The position numbers and the translations under genes were made by a program. Positions 52,004 to 62,149 of a DNA stretch of 64,000 nt are shown in pieces; the stretch's first letter is position 1; each line of letters starts with the position of its first letter. Location of the stretch: the NCBI RefSeq assembly GCF_913061305.1, contig NZ_CAJXST010000006.1, positions 1 to 64,000 of the forward strand. The letters are read 5' to 3'. The notes under the pieces were generated by a model that saw only the letters and a program-made list of their open reading frames with translations, ran no database searches and was not told the DNA's origin. Source of the DNA: an uncultured Porticoccus sp. Lineage in GTDB: Bacteria; Pseudomonadota; Gammaproteobacteria; Pseudomonadales; Porticoccaceae.

Positions 52004-52891
52004 TTAGATAACAGCTTTCAGGGCTGCCGACTGTTCACTTTGTGGGTTGATTTCAACGGAGGGATCTACCTCCTGTGTGGCCCCGCCAACCTGCCCGGCT
52101 GAGCCCGACAATTGCCCGGAGCGTTTCACCAGGAAATTCACCAGATAATTGCGAATCTTGTAGTAGGCAGGATCTTCAATAATATTGGCGCGGTTGCGCG
52201 GACGGGGAATATTGATCTTGACGGATTCCGCCACTCTGGCATGGGGACCATTGGTCATCAGCAACACCCTGTCCGCCAGGAGTATGGCCTCGTCGACGTC
52301 GTGGGTAATCATGAAAACAGTCTGCTGGGTTTCACTCCATATTTTCAGCAGTTCATCCTGAATGACGCCCCGGGTCAGTGCATCGAGGGCACCAAACGGC
52401 TCATCGAGCAGTAACAGCTTGGGACTGGTGGCAAAGGCGCGGGCAATACTGACACGCTGACACATGCCGCCAGACAACTCGGATGGTTTGCGGTGAAGCG
52501 CCCCGGACAAGCCGACCATTTCCAGAAAATGGCTGCTGTGGGCGTCCACTTTGGTTTTATTCCACGCCGGCCAGCGCGCCTTGACCCCAAAACTGACATT
52601 CTGGAGAGCCGTTAGCCAGGGCAGCAAGCTGTAATTCTGAAAGACCACACCGCGATCAAGGCTCGGCCCGGAAGCTTCCTTGTTGTCCATAATCATGGTG
52701 CCGGTGGTGGGGGTCTCCAATCCCGCCATCACATTTAAAATGGTGGACTTTCCACAGCCTGAGTGACCGATAATGCAAACAAATTCCCCTTTGTCGATGC
52801 CGATATTGGCACCTTCAAACACCACCAGGTCCTGCTCTTTTGAAGGATAGACTTTGGAAAGCCCTTCGATACTGACAAAATGTCGACTCAT
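52004..52891 (-). CDS. cynD: cyanate/nitrate-type ABC transporter ATP-binding protein
   Basis: A 295-residue ABC ATPase of the NrtD/CynD/SsuB group. Walker A GHSGCGKST (42-50), signature ELSGGMCQRVS, Walker B LLLLDEPFGALD, and the H-loop ITHDVDEAILL are all intact. The C-terminal 35 residues form a low-complexity tail (SGSAGQVGGATQEVD). Powers the permease encoded three bases upstream. Distinguishing cyanate from nitrate rests on cynS in the operon. Confidence 0.9.
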   Translation of the reverse strand: MSRHFVSIEGLSKVYPSKEQDLVVFEGANIGIDKGEFVCIIGHSGCGKSTILNVMAGLETPTTGTMIMDNKEASGPSLDRGVVFQNYSLLPWLTALQNVSFGVKARWPAWNKTKVDAHSSHFLEMVGLSGALHRKPSELSGGMCQRVSIARAFATSPKLLLLDEPFGALDALTRGVIQDELLKIWSETQQTVFMITHDVDEAILLADRVLLMTNGPHARVAESVKINIPRPRNRANIIEDPAYYKIRNYLVNFLVKRSGQLSGSAGQVGGATQEVDPSVEINPQSEQSAALKAVI

Positions 52892-52894
52892 GGG

Positions 52895-53722
52895 CTAATC
52901 CTCGTATTGCACCAGTTTCGTCACCGCCGCCAGGGTCATATCCAGCAACATACCGACGATACCAATCATTAAAATGGAAAAAATAACGCTGTTCAGATCT
53001 AGATTATTCCACTCGTTCCAGACGTAATAGCCGATACCGGTCCCCCCCACCAACATCTCGGCGGCGACAATCACCAGCCAGGCGATGCCAATGGAAATGC
53101 GCATCCCGGTGAGAATGGTGGGCGCTGCCGCCGGTAGAATCACCAGAAAGGCCGTTTTCAGCGGACTCAGCTCATGGGTACGGGCCACTTTGATCCAATC
53201 GGTGCGGACATTGGCCACACCAAAGGCGGTATTGATCAACATGGGCCAGATGGAACAGATAAAGATCACAAAAATGGCTGACCCCTCCGAGTCCCTGATG
53301 ATAAAAAGGGCCAGCGGCATCCAGGCCAGTGGTGAGATGGGACGCAGCACCTGGATAAAAGGATTGAGTGCCTTGTGCATCAAAGGCGACATGCCGATCA
53401 CAAAACCCAGAGGTATTGCGATCAACGCCGCCGCAAGATAGCCGGTCAGCACCCGATAGAGGGAATAGGCCAACTGGATGCCGATACCCTTGTCATTGGG
53501 ACCGGCATCGTAGAAGGGGTCGCTCAGCTCATCCCAGGCATGGCTGAAGACCTGAGACGGGGGTGGAACGCGGGCCTCCTGATCCGCACCGCCCATCATC
53601 AGTTCATACTCCGACAACCCCGCCGTGGCCGAGGGCGCCTGATTCATCGCCTCCCAGATGCCGAGCCCAACCAGTAACAGCAGCAGCGAGAGCAGGGTTG
53701 CCTTCATATTCAGTGAGGCCAT
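52895..53722 (-). CDS. cynB: cyanate/nitrate-type ABC transporter permease
   Basis: A 275-residue inner-membrane permease from ATG 53722, which directly abuts the stop of the binding-protein gene; the longer frame to 53911 runs antisense inside that gene. About six helices, with the EAA coupling motif (VARTHELSPLKTAFLVILPA). The ending WNEWNNLDLNSVIFSILMIG is typical of NrtB/CynB. Confidence 0.9.
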   Translation of the reverse strand: MASLNMKATLLSLLLLLVGLGIWEAMNQAPSATAGLSEYELMMGGADQEARVPPPSQVFSHAWDELSDPFYDAGPNDKGIGIQLAYSLYRVLTGYLAAALIAIPLGFVIGMSPLMHKALNPFIQVLRPISPLAWMPLALFIIRDSEGSAIFVIFICSIWPMLINTAFGVANVRTDWIKVARTHELSPLKTAFLVILPAAAPTILTGMRISIGIAWLVIVAAEMLVGGTGIGYYVWNEWNNLDLNSVIFSILMIGIVGMLLDMTLAAVTKLVQYED

Positions 53723-53723
53723 G

Positions 53724-55190
53724 TCATACCCTCTTGATGGCAAAGCTGTTGATGTATTCCTCGGGCTCGTTGTAATCAAACGTCTTGCCCATAATGATGT
53801 GTTTCTTGTAGGTGGTCGCCGGTGGTGTATAACCCAGCTCCTCCATGACCTTGCCGGTTTCCGAGGCAACGTAGACCTGTTCGGCGATCTTCTTGTAATC
53901 CACATCACCACTGATATAACCCCAGCGTTTCATCTGGGTGAGAATCCATACCGCCATGGAGTGCCAGGGGAAGGGATCAAAATCAATGCGGTCGGGAACG
54001 TCGTAAATCTTTTCCTCCAAGCCATCCACATAGCGGCCCGTCAGAACTTGCCTGACCACCACCTCCGGCTGATTGAGGTAGTTTTTCGGCGAGATGGCCC
54101 GGGCGATTTCTTCACGGTTTTCCGCTTTGGCAGAAAAATGGGTGGCATCCACAATGGCCCTGAACAGGGCTGCATAGGTATTGGGCATCTCCGTGGCAAA
54201 CTTCTGGCTACAGGCAAAGGCACAGCAGGGGTGGCCCTCCCAGATATCCTTGGTGAGAATATGCAGAAAGCCGATCTTTTCGAACACAGCACGCTGGTTG
54301 AACGGATCCGGCGACAGGTAGCCATCCAGGTTGCCGGCCCGGAGGTTGGCCACCATTTCCGGCGGCGGCACGACCCGGATCTGAATGTCCTGATCCGGAT
54401 CCAGCCCATGTTCCGCCACGTAATAGCGCAGCAGAAAGTTGTGCATGGAATAGTCAAAGGGCACCCCGAATTTGAAGCCCTTCCACTGTTTCGGGTCGCG
54501 CTTATCCTTGTGCTTGTTGTGGAGCACAATGGCCTGACCGTTGATGTTTTCCACGGCCGGCATGATGTAAGGAGTCGCCGTTGATCCGGCCCCCATGGAC
54601 ATGGCCAGCGGCATGGGCGTCAGCATGTGAGAGGCATCGTATTCCCCGTTCAGTGACATATCCCTGGCCACCGCCCAACCGGCTGTCTTGATCACGTCCA
54701 CATCGAGGCCATACTTTGCATAGAAGCCCATTGGCTGGGCCATGATGATGGGCGTGGCACAGGTAATCGGCACGAATCCCACCTTCAGTTTGGTTTTCTC
54801 CAGTGGACCCATCGACTCCTTCACCGCCGCTTTCACTTTTTCCAGCGGGATCATGCTGCCGAGCACCGTGGCCAGGGTGCCGCCGCCCATCAACCGGATA
54901 AAGTTTCGACGACTGGTATCGTTGTGTCCAAACACACCGCGCACAATGGCACTTTCCACTGCGCGGTCGAGTAAATCTTCAGAACTGTCGAAGGCCATAC
55001 CCCCCGCTTTTGCCGACTGGCTGTGACCCTCTCCCTGTTCAGCCTGTTGCTCCATCAGGGCCAGGCGCTGATCGTCGCTAAGACCACCGGGGTTTACAGA
55101 TTCGGCCTGACATAACCTGCAGGAACAATCATTGGTGTGCATCAGACTGGTGTCGGCATCAAACGGGTTACCTAAACTTTTCGTCGCCAT
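53724..55190 (-). CDS. cynA: cyanate/nitrate-type ABC substrate-binding protein with long N-terminal extension
   Basis: A 488-residue NrtA/CmpA/CynA-type binding protein. A Tat signal motif (SRRNFIRLMGGG) lies at about 93-104, unusually far inside. Before it are some 90 extra residues, including CSCRLC (22-27), that do not belong to a signal peptide. The binding domain starts near KLKVGFVPITCATPII. Folded in the cytosol before export, it may carry a cofactor or interact with a partner. ATG 55190 has a good ribosome site; first gene of the operon, driven by the sigma-54 promoter at 55338. Confidence 0.9.
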   Translation of the reverse strand: MATKSLGNPFDADTSLMHTNDCSCRLCQAESVNPGGLSDDQRLALMEQQAEQGEGHSQSAKAGGMAFDSSEDLLDRAVESAIVRGVFGHNDTSRRNFIRLMGGGTLATVLGSMIPLEKVKAAVKESMGPLEKTKLKVGFVPITCATPIIMAQPMGFYAKYGLDVDVIKTAGWAVARDMSLNGEYDASHMLTPMPLAMSMGAGSTATPYIMPAVENINGQAIVLHNKHKDKRDPKQWKGFKFGVPFDYSMHNFLLRYYVAEHGLDPDQDIQIRVVPPPEMVANLRAGNLDGYLSPDPFNQRAVFEKIGFLHILTKDIWEGHPCCAFACSQKFATEMPNTYAALFRAIVDATHFSAKAENREEIARAISPKNYLNQPEVVVRQVLTGRYVDGLEEKIYDVPDRIDFDPFPWHSMAVWILTQMKRWGYISGDVDYKKIAEQVYVASETGKVMEELGYTPPATTYKKHIIMGKTFDYNEPEEYINSFAIKRV

Positions 55191-55337
55191 GATGTATTTC
55201 CTCTTCGTTTTGTAGCTAACGCTGTGGCAGTGCACTGTGCTGGTGCACTGAACCCTGAGAACCGCTCGTGGACGGGCAGCGGTGTTCTATCAAATCCTGC
55301 TTGCTCGCATTGATAGCAACTGCTGCCCTACTACATC

Positions 55338-55352
55338 GCAACTTTGGTGCCA
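55338..55352 (-). promoter_or_regulatory. sigma-54 promoter of the cyn operon
   Basis: On the minus strand TGGCAC-CAAAG-TTGC (plus-strand GCAA at 55338-55341, GTGCCA at 55347-55352) matches the -24/-12 consensus exactly, with the needed 5-bp spacing. It points to cynA, about 150 bp downstream. A dedicated enhancer-binding protein is encoded divergently. Confidence 0.9.
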
Positions 55353-55422
55353 ACCCTGCTGACAACTGTCAATTATCTGATTTAAAAAGATAAACAACTG
55401 ACAACAAGCCGTTATACCCACC

Positions 55423-55473
55423 ACGAAAAATCGTAGTTCACGAAAATTCGTAGGCAAAAAAACGATTTTTCGT
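55423..55473. promoter_or_regulatory. three enhancer-like palindromes ACGA-N4-TCGT
   Basis: Three 12-bp dyads lie in a row: ACGAAAAATCGT (55423-55434), ACGAAAATTCGT (55440-55451) and ACGATTTTTCGT (55462-55473). Their centres are 17 and 22 bp apart. They sit about 75-130 bp upstream of the sigma-54 promoter, the classic place for enhancer-binding-protein sites, and 62-112 bp before the regulator's ATG. Confidence 0.85.
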
Positions 55474-55534
55474 CGTTATTGGCCCGAAATTTGTTAGCTG
55501 TATTGCAGACCCCACGGTTTAACGGCAGGCCCCT

Positions 55535-57418
55535 ATGCAGGACGAACGTTTTTTCTATTACTCCGCCACCGCACAACTGGTGATCGATCCGATTGAGGAC
55601 CGGGTCCAGTTCGTCAATCAGGAGGCCTGCCGGCTCCTGCACAGGGATGTCATTGAGATTCAGTCCGGCCGGGCCAGCCGACTGTTCGCACCCAACCTGC
55701 CGGCGCTGATCCTGTTCACCCAGGAGCTGATTGAGAAGGGGCGGGGCTGGTGTGACCACCTGCTGGTGCAATCGGCCATCGGGGAAATCCGCCTGGAGGT
55801 CAATGGCCGCTGTTCTGATTCTGGCGGCCAACCTCAGCTTTTCCTCGGTTTGCAAAGGGCCGATGACCTGGAACTGTTGCGTGAGCGCTCCAGTGCCGAA
55901 CGACACTACCTGTCGGGTATCGGCCACTGGAACAGGGTGTCCCAGGTCTTCCAGGAATTCGAGCGGGAAAACCAGCTGCTGCTGGATGCAGCCGGTGACG
56001 GTATCTACGGGGTGGAGGCCAATGGTATTACCACGTTCGTCAATCCTGCGGCGGAGCGGATTCTCGGCTACCGGGCGGAGGAATTGGCCGGCAGGAATAT
56101 GCACAACATGGTGCACCACTCCCACGCGGATCACTCGCATTTCAATATGCAGGAGTGCCCCATCTTCGAAGCATTCAGGGACGGCACGGTTCACCGGGTA
56201 GAGGACGACACGTTCTGGACCAAATCCGGCAAACCCATCGATGTGGAGTACACCAGCACACCGGTCAGGGACAACGGCTTTATTGTCGGCGCAGTGGTGA
56301 TTTTTCGCGATATATCCCAGAAAAAAACCGACCGCAAACGACTCCTGGAAGCACTGGCGGAAGTGGAGAAACTGAAAAACCAACTGGAACTGGAAAATGC
56401 CTATTTGCAGGAAGAGATCAACTCTGAATTCAATCACCACCAGATCATCGGTAAAAGTGGTGCTGTGCAGCATATCCTGCAAAAAATTGAACTGGTGGCG
56501 CCGACAGATTCTACGGTGCTGATCAGTGGTGAGTCCGGCACCGGCAAGGAACTGATTGCCAGGGCGATCCACGAAATGAGCCACCGCTCCAATCGCTCAC
56601 TGATCCGGGTCAACTGTGCAGCCATTCCGGCAGACCTGTTCGAGAGCGAATTTTTCGGTCACACCCGGGGCGCTTTCACTGGCGCCACCAATGATCGACC
56701 CGGTCGTTTTGAGCTGGCTAACGGCGGCACACTATTCCTCGACGAGGTCGGCGAAATACCCCTGCACCTGCAGGGCAAGCTGCTGCGGGTTTTACAGGAG
56801 CAGCAGTTTGAGCGGGTGGGCGAATCGAAAACCCGCCGTGTGGACGTTCGCATCATCACCGCCACCAACCGCAATCTCAAGGAACAGGTGCAGCGGGGCC
56901 AGTTTCGTGAAGACCTTTATTTCCGCCTCAATGTTTTCCCGATTGAATCGGTACCACTGCGCGAGAGGAGAGAGGATATCCCTCTGCTGACCCAGCATTT
57001 TTTAAAAAAAAGCTGTACCAGAACCAATAAACAGGGCCTGAAAATTTCACTCAGTGAGCTGGAAAAGCTGAAGGACTACCACTGGCCGGGAAATATCCGC
57101 GAACTGGAAAACGTGATTGAACGCCAGGTCATTCTTGCCCAAGGGCCAACGCTGAGATTCAGCGATCTGCTGGCCAGAGATCAACAAAACGTTACCCGGG
57201 TTGGCGAGGAACCGGACAACAGCGTTCTGACGGCTTCCGACCTTAAACAACAGGAACGCCGCAATCTGCTGATGGCGCTGGAAACATGCCATGGCAAGGT
57301 CTTTGGCCATAACGGGGCGGCCCAGCTATTGGATATCAAACCCACCACACTGGCATCGAGGATCAAGAAATACCAGATTGACACCAGGCTTTTTAAACAG
57401 GGTTCCAGCAAACATTAA
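55535..57418 (+). CDS. sigma-54-dependent enhancer-binding regulator (PAS-PAS-AAA-Fis)
   Basis: A 627-residue activator. Two PAS-like sensor regions (about 5-120 and 145-265) and a coiled linker precede the AAA+ domain. Walker A GESGTGKE (332-339), the sigma-54-contact loop GAFTGA (379-384), Walker B LFLDEVGE and the arginine-finger region are intact. A Fis-type helix-turn-helix ends the protein ([20 protein letters not shown] and on). It is divergent from the cyn operon and likely binds the three palindromes between them. The second PAS has a His/Cys-rich loop ([15 protein letters not shown]) that could bind metal. Confidence 0.93.
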   Translation: MQDERFFYYSATAQLVIDPIEDRVQFVNQEACRLLHRDVIEIQSGRASRLFAPNLPALILFTQELIEKGRGWCDHLLVQSAIGEIRLEVNGRCSDSGGQPQLFLGLQRADDLELLRERSSAERHYLSGIGHWNRVSQVFQEFERENQLLLDAAGDGIYGVEANGITTFVNPAAERILGYRAEELAGRNMHNMVHHSHADHSHFNMQECPIFEAFRDGTVHRVEDDTFWTKSGKPIDVEYTSTPVRDNGFIVGAVVIFRDISQKKTDRKRLLEALAEVEKLKNQLELENAYLQEEINSEFNHHQIIGKSGAVQHILQKIELVAPTDSTVLISGESGTGKELIARAIHEMSHRSNRSLIRVNCAAIPADLFESEFFGHTRGAFTGATNDRPGRFELANGGTLFLDEVGEIPLHLQGKLLRVLQEQQFERVGESKTRRVDVRIITATNRNLKEQVQRGQFREDLYFRLNVFPIESVPLRERREDIPLLTQHFLKKSCTRTNKQGLKISLSELEKLKDYHWPGNIRELENVIERQVILAQGPTLRFSDLLARDQQNVTRVGEEPDNSVLTASDLKQQERRNLLMALETCHGKVFGHNGAAQLLDIKPTTLASRIKKYQIDTRLFKQGSSKH

Positions 57419-57643
57419 CACCGATTTAACGGGCCTCTCCTCCACATCGGCAGAACTAAAATTCCTTTTTCCGGGAGCCGCCCCGGCATTGTGCTGTGAC
57501 GGGCTGGACGCAATACGCGGCCCGGAGATTCTTACCCTCGCGCCAAGGGAATATGCCCTGCTTTCGCTTGAACAGCACAGCAAAATCAATAACCATAGGA
57601 ACGCCTGATATCCACAAACAGGGCAATGAGAGAAGGAATCATA

Positions 57644-58822
57644 ATGAATAATCGACTGAAAGAAGCGGCGGACAGCGTATTGACGAATACTGTCGCAGAG
57701 TCCGGTGGTGCACCGGGCGTTGTGGCTATGGTCACGGACAAGGGGGCCAATGTCTACGAAGGGACTGCCGGGGTAAGAGAAATGGGCAAAACAGAGCCTA
57801 TTGCCACCGATTCCGTGTTCGCCATTTTTTCCTGCACCAAGGCCCTGACCGGCACTGCCTTGATGCAGCTGGTTGAAGAAGGCCTGGTAAGCCTGGACGA
57901 CCCCGCCAGGGACTATGTGCCCGACATTGCGGAGATTCAGGTACTCGATGGTTTTGACAGCAACGGCCAGCCGAGGCTGAGGGCACCGAAATCAGATATC
58001 ACGATCAATCAACTGATGCTGCATACCGCCGGTTTTGGTTACGAATTCTTCAGCCACGATGACCTGGCCTTCCGCACTGTAAGCGAAACAGCTTCGGTGG
58101 TCTCCAGCACCTATGACGGTATCAGGTCCGTACTGCTGCACGATCCGGGAGAGCGCTGGATGTATGGCGTCAACCTCGACTGGGTGGGCAAGATTGTTGA
58201 AGCAGTGCGCGGCAAACGCCTGGGTGAGGTCATGCAGGAACGTATCTTTAACCCGCTGGGCATGACAGACAGCGCCTTCACCTTGACCCCCGCCATGCGC
58301 TCACGACTGGCCAGCCTGCACACCCGTGCCGAAGATGGTCAGCTGGCTCCCTGGGATCTGGTTCTCCCGCAACCGCCGGAAATGGATATGGGAGGGCACG
58401 GGTTGTACGGCACCGTACCGGATTACATGAAATTTATCCGGATGATACTGAATGATGGCGACGGGCCAAATGGCCGAGTACTGAGCAAAGAAACCGTAGA
58501 AAAAATGTCCAGAAATGGGCTTGGGGGATTGCAGAGTGGCGGCTGGACAACCTCGATGCCGGCGCTGTCCAACAGTGGTGAGTTCTTTCCGGGTCTGAAA
58601 AAATCCTGGGGTTATACTTTCCAGATCAACGATGAACCAACGCCCTCTGGCCGGCCCGCCGGGCAAATAATGTGGGCGGGACTGGCGAATCTGTTCTATT
58701 GGATTGACCGGCAGAACGGAATCGGGGGTATGTGGGCCTCACAAATATTACCGTTTAAGGATATTTCCTCCTATCCCGGTTTTGTTGACTTCGAATCGTC
58801 TGTTTACCGTTATCTGAAATAA
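57644..58822 (+). CDS. serine beta-lactamase-like hydrolase
   Basis: A 392-residue serine hydrolase of the class C beta-lactamase/esterase (family VIII) group. Ser 63 and Lys 66 in FSCTKAL, Tyr 174 and Asn 177 in MYGVNLDW form the active site. The third element is probably within HGLYGTVPDY or the WAGLAN segment. There is no signal peptide, which favours an intracellular esterase over an antibiotic resistance enzyme. ATG 57644 is chosen because GAAGGA lies upstream. Strong two-way terminator after it. Confidence 0.9.
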   Translation: MNNRLKEAADSVLTNTVAESGGAPGVVAMVTDKGANVYEGTAGVREMGKTEPIATDSVFAIFSCTKALTGTALMQLVEEGLVSLDDPARDYVPDIAEIQVLDGFDSNGQPRLRAPKSDITINQLMLHTAGFGYEFFSHDDLAFRTVSETASVVSSTYDGIRSVLLHDPGERWMYGVNLDWVGKIVEAVRGKRLGEVMQERIFNPLGMTDSAFTLTPAMRSRLASLHTRAEDGQLAPWDLVLPQPPEMDMGGHGLYGTVPDYMKFIRMILNDGDGPNGRVLSKETVEKMSRNGLGGLQSGGWTTSMPALSNSGEFFPGLKKSWGYTFQINDEPTPSGRPAGQIMWAGLANLFYWIDRQNGIGGMWASQILPFKDISSYPGFVDFESSVYRYLK

Positions 58823-58828
58823 AAAAAA

Positions 58829-58860
58829 CCGCACCCGAGATTGTCGGGTGCGGTTTTTTT
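58829..58860. terminator. two-way intrinsic terminator
   Basis: CCGCACCCGA (58829-58838), GATTG loop, TCGGGTGCGG (58844-58853), with a T run on one side and an A run on the other. Serves both the hydrolase gene and the convergent rhlE. Confidence 0.93.
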
Positions 58861-58871
58861 GACCTGCTTGT

Positions 58872-60227
58872 CTAGCGTGAAGCCGCGCGTCTTGGTCGCG
58901 GCGCGCCTTGGGACGGTTTTGCCCCAGCCGATCTGCGACGATCACCTGTGGCATTGCCACCATTGCGACTGCCAGTACTGCGGGCATGCTGGGGTTTGCT
59001 GCCCGGTCGACGTGCGCCTGTTGTAGCACCGGGACGACCACCACCGCCACTGCGGCGACCATTCTGGATAGGCTCCGGACGAATGGAGAGATCCGGCTCA
59101 AAACCTTTGATATTTCCCCTGGGAACCTCGCGTTTAAGCACTCGCTCAATATCGCGCAGCAACTTGTGCTCGTCCACACAAACCAGCGAAACGGCCTCGC
59201 CCTCATTGCCAGCGCGACCGGTGCGGCCGATGCGATGTACATAATCCTCTGGCACATTGGGCAATTCGAAATTCACCACGTGGGGTAGCTGATCAATGTC
59301 CAGTCCGCGGGCAGCAATATCCGTCGCCACCAGCACCCGCACCGAGCCCTTTTTGAAATCCGCCAGGGCTTTTGTACGGGCACCCTGACTTTTATTGCCA
59401 TGAATCGCTGCCGCCCGCAAACCATCTTCAGTCAACTGATCAGCGAGCCGGTTGGCACCGTGTTTGGTTCGGGTAAAGACCAGCACCTGTTGCCAGTTGC
59501 CGTCACCAATCAGATAAGACAGCAGCTCGCGTTTGCGACCCTTGTCCACCAGATGAACGGTCTGGGCCACCTGTTCAGAAGCCGTATTACGGCGAGCCAC
59601 CTCGATCAGCACGGGCGCATTGAGCAAACCGTCAGCCAGGCGTTTAATTTCATCGGAAAAGGTAGCGGAAAACAACAGATTCTGACGTTGCTTTGGCAAC
59701 AGGGCCAGAACCTTGCGGATGTCATGGATAAAGCCCATGTCCAGCATGCGATCCGCTTCGTCCAGCACCAGGATTTCCACCTGTGACAGATCGAGGGTCC
59801 GCTGATTCACGTGATCCAGTAATCGACCCGGCGTAGCAATCAGGATATCCACACCACGGCGCAGCATGGAAATTTGCGGATTAATATTGACACCACCAAA
59901 AATCACACCGGATTTCAGCGGCAGATGCTTGCCGTAAGTGACGACGCTCTCCGCTACCTGCGCAGCCAATTCACGGGTGGGGGTTAACACCAGGGCGCGA
60001 ACGGGGCGACGGTTATTATCGGTGGGCTTTTTACCGCTGAGGCGATGCAACAGTGGCAGGGTAAAGCCAGCCGTTTTGCCGGTGCCGGTTTGAGCGCCCG
60101 CCAGGACATCAAGCCCCTGGAGAATAATAGGGATGGCTTTCGCCTGAATAGGGGTGGGGTTGCTGTAGCCCTGATCAGACACAGCACGAAGCAATTCGGC
60201 CGAGAGGCCGAGGTCATTAAATGACAT
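58872..60227 (-). CDS. rhlE: ATP-dependent RNA helicase RhlE
   Basis: A 451-residue DEAD-box helicase. The Q motif with NPTPIQ, motif I AQTGTGKT (45-52), DEAD, SAT and the [10 protein letters not shown] motif VI are all intact. The C-terminal ~70 residues are Arg/Gly/Ser-rich and basic, a non-specific RNA-binding tail of the RhlE group. Works in ribosome assembly and RNA turnover, often at low temperature. Confidence 0.93.
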   Translation of the reverse strand: MSFNDLGLSAELLRAVSDQGYSNPTPIQAKAIPIILQGLDVLAGAQTGTGKTAGFTLPLLHRLSGKKPTDNNRRPVRALVLTPTRELAAQVAESVVTYGKHLPLKSGVIFGGVNINPQISMLRRGVDILIATPGRLLDHVNQRTLDLSQVEILVLDEADRMLDMGFIHDIRKVLALLPKQRQNLLFSATFSDEIKRLADGLLNAPVLIEVARRNTASEQVAQTVHLVDKGRKRELLSYLIGDGNWQQVLVFTRTKHGANRLADQLTEDGLRAAAIHGNKSQGARTKALADFKKGSVRVLVATDIAARGLDIDQLPHVVNFELPNVPEDYVHRIGRTGRAGNEGEAVSLVCVDEHKLLRDIERVLKREVPRGNIKGFEPDLSIRPEPIQNGRRSGGGGRPGATTGARRPGSKPQHARSTGSRNGGNATGDRRRSAGAKPSQGAPRPRRAASR

Positions 60228-60476
60228 ATAGATTTTAACTCCGGAACCGGCCTAGCCATGCATAGAGCACAGTAACGGTCTTAGGCTGGCAACAATTAAT
60301 TAAGGGGGGTGTCAGGGAAAAACCGAAAGGAAAGTACCGAGGACACAACAGGTACCGACCGATGGATACCATGCGGGGGGCACTATAACAGCACCCCCCT
60401 GACAAGTCGAACAACTTATTTTAATAACCGCCCTTGCAGCGCAGTTATCTGCTTTACAGGACAGACCGCCGGTGGC

Positions 60477-61220
60477 TCAGTTTTTGTCCAGTAGGCCCTT
60501 GAAGCCGCCCAGTTTGTCCTCTACCTGTTTCTTGATCTGATCACCCGCCTCTTTGAGTGCACCGGAATTGGCTGCTGTATTGGCGGCACTTTTATTGATC
60601 GCCACCATCACCTGCCTGACGACCTCTGCAGCGGTGGCACCATTGGACCTTTCACCAATGCCGGTCAGCTGTATGTCCGGCAAGGTCAGCTCAATGGGTT
60701 TTATGTCCAACAACTGGTTCACATAGCGCATTTTTGCACCGGTAATCTTCAGATCGCGGACGATGAGCTTTTTGGTCGCGCCCTCACCGGATTCATCAGC
60801 AGTAACGGTCGAGTCACTTTCACCGGCAGCCTCACTGACATTTTTCTGCAGTTGACTGAGGTTCGTGCCACTTTTCCCCGACTCGTAAGTAATTTCAGGG
60901 GCAACAATACGGATGCTGTTGATAACAATGGTATCGGTGGTGATGGACCCCGGTTCGATAGAGAGGAATATCTCCCCCAGGGAGAAGGCATCGGCGCTGC
61001 TGAAGCCAGCGGGGTTGCCCACCACCAGACCACGCAGGCTTCCCTCACCGGTTTTCAGGGAAAGATCGACATCTGCCAGCGTGACGGCGGATTGGGTCAG
61101 CCTGGGGCCGACAGTTTCAACTGCCATTTTGATACCACGATCAAGATTCAGCACCCCGATCACCAATAAAACGATCAGCACTACCACCAGACCAGCTACA
61201 ATCTTCAACAGAGTTTTCAT
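60477..61220 (-). CDS. AsmA-like single-anchor membrane protein
   Basis: A 247-residue protein from ATG 61220. An N-terminal membrane helix (IVAGLVVVLIVLLVIGVL) is followed by a periplasmic beta-rich region like the start of AsmA/DUF748 proteins (LNLDRGIKMAVETVGPRLTQ, then EGSLRGLVVGNPAGFSS). The C-terminus is a charged helix. Much shorter than true AsmA. Such proteins help in outer-membrane lipid balance, but the role of this one is not known. Confidence 0.75.
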   Translation of the reverse strand: MKTLLKIVAGLVVVLIVLLVIGVLNLDRGIKMAVETVGPRLTQSAVTLADVDLSLKTGEGSLRGLVVGNPAGFSSADAFSLGEIFLSIEPGSITTDTIVINSIRIVAPEITYESGKSGTNLSQLQKNVSEAAGESDSTVTADESGEGATKKLIVRDLKITGAKMRYVNQLLDIKPIELTLPDIQLTGIGERSNGATAAEVVRQVMVAINKSAANTAANSGALKEAGDQIKKQVEDKLGGFKGLLDKN

Positions 61221-61354
61221 TATTTTTTTCCTTTGACCAGGGGGCCCCACTCGCGTCCTTTAAAAATAAACGTGCACGGCTCAAAATAAAAGCGCACGGT
61301 TCAAATTAAAAGTGTACAGCAATCTGATCGAATGCCAAAAAAACGGAAATCCTT

Positions 61355-62149
61355 ATGACACAAGCTCCCAGGATCGGCCCGACTTATTTGCTTCAGGGCA
61401 TGCGGCTACTCCATCACCCGCAACTGCGCTGGCTGGTGTTATGGCCACTGCTGATCAATGCTTTTTTGTTTGTCGGTCTCACCTGGCTGGCGATTGATCA
61501 GTTCGGGCAATTACTGACCTGGCTGACCAGTAAAATCCCAGCCTGGCTGGAATTTATTACATGGATCTTCTGGATACTATTCGGCGGATTCTTGCTGCTG
61601 GTATACGGCTACACGTTTGCCATTCTCGGGAATCTACTGGCCTCACCATTTTACGGCCCACTGTCGGAACGGGCGGAGCAGGTACTCACCGGCAATATTC
61701 AGCCAACACCGGCCTCGATGAAGCAGCTATTGGCAATGGCAGGCAGTGCCATGAAGCGGGAATTGTTCAAAATGGGGTATTTTCTGCCGAGAATTGTCGG
61801 CATCTTGGTACTGACACTGACGTTGTCATTTATCCCGGTACTGAATCTGGTGGGGCCGGCAATTGCTTTTCTGTGGGGGAGCTGGTCGCTGGCGTTGCAA
61901 TACCTGGACTATCCGGCAGACAACCATGGACAGTCTTTTTACGAGCTGCGCGGAGCGCTGAAGAAACAGCGCCTGCAGTCACTGAGCTTTGGTGGCACCG
62001 TGCTGATTGCCACCACCGTGCCACTACTGAATCTTTTTATCATGCCCGCGTCGGTGATCGGCGCCACCAGCTTCTGGCTGGATCACCTGGCCGGGGACAC
62101 GCAACAGCTGGGCCGCAGCGATAAAACCGGCTCAATCCTGACCGAGTAA
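61355..62149 (+). CDS. cysZ: sulfate transporter CysZ
   Basis: A 264-residue inner-membrane protein of the CysZ/EI24 family with about four to six helices. Landmarks: the [20 protein letters not shown] start, the [15 protein letters not shown] loop and the [17 protein letters not shown] segment. CysZ is a high-affinity sulfate channel that feeds cysteine synthesis. Its 3' end overlaps the 3' end of the convergent rhlB gene by 18 bp. Confidence 0.93.
   Translation: MTQAPRIGPTYLLQGMRLLHHPQLRWLVLWPLLINAFLFVGLTWLAIDQFGQLLTWLTSKIPAWLEFITWIFWILFGGFLLLVYGYTFAILGNLLASPFYGPLSERAEQVLTGNIQPTPASMKQLLAMAGSAMKRELFKMGYFLPRIVGILVLTLTLSFIPVLNLVGPAIAFLWGSWSLALQYLDYPADNHGQSFYELRGALKKQRLQSLSFGGTVLIATTVPLLNLFIMPASVIGATSFWLDHLAGDTQQLGRSDKTGSILTE

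Noticed and set aside
55412-56584. Long minus-strand frame of 390 codons
   Set aside because: It lies wholly antisense to the sigma-54 activator and its promoter region; the translation has no domain features, while the plus strand has intact AAA+ motifs.
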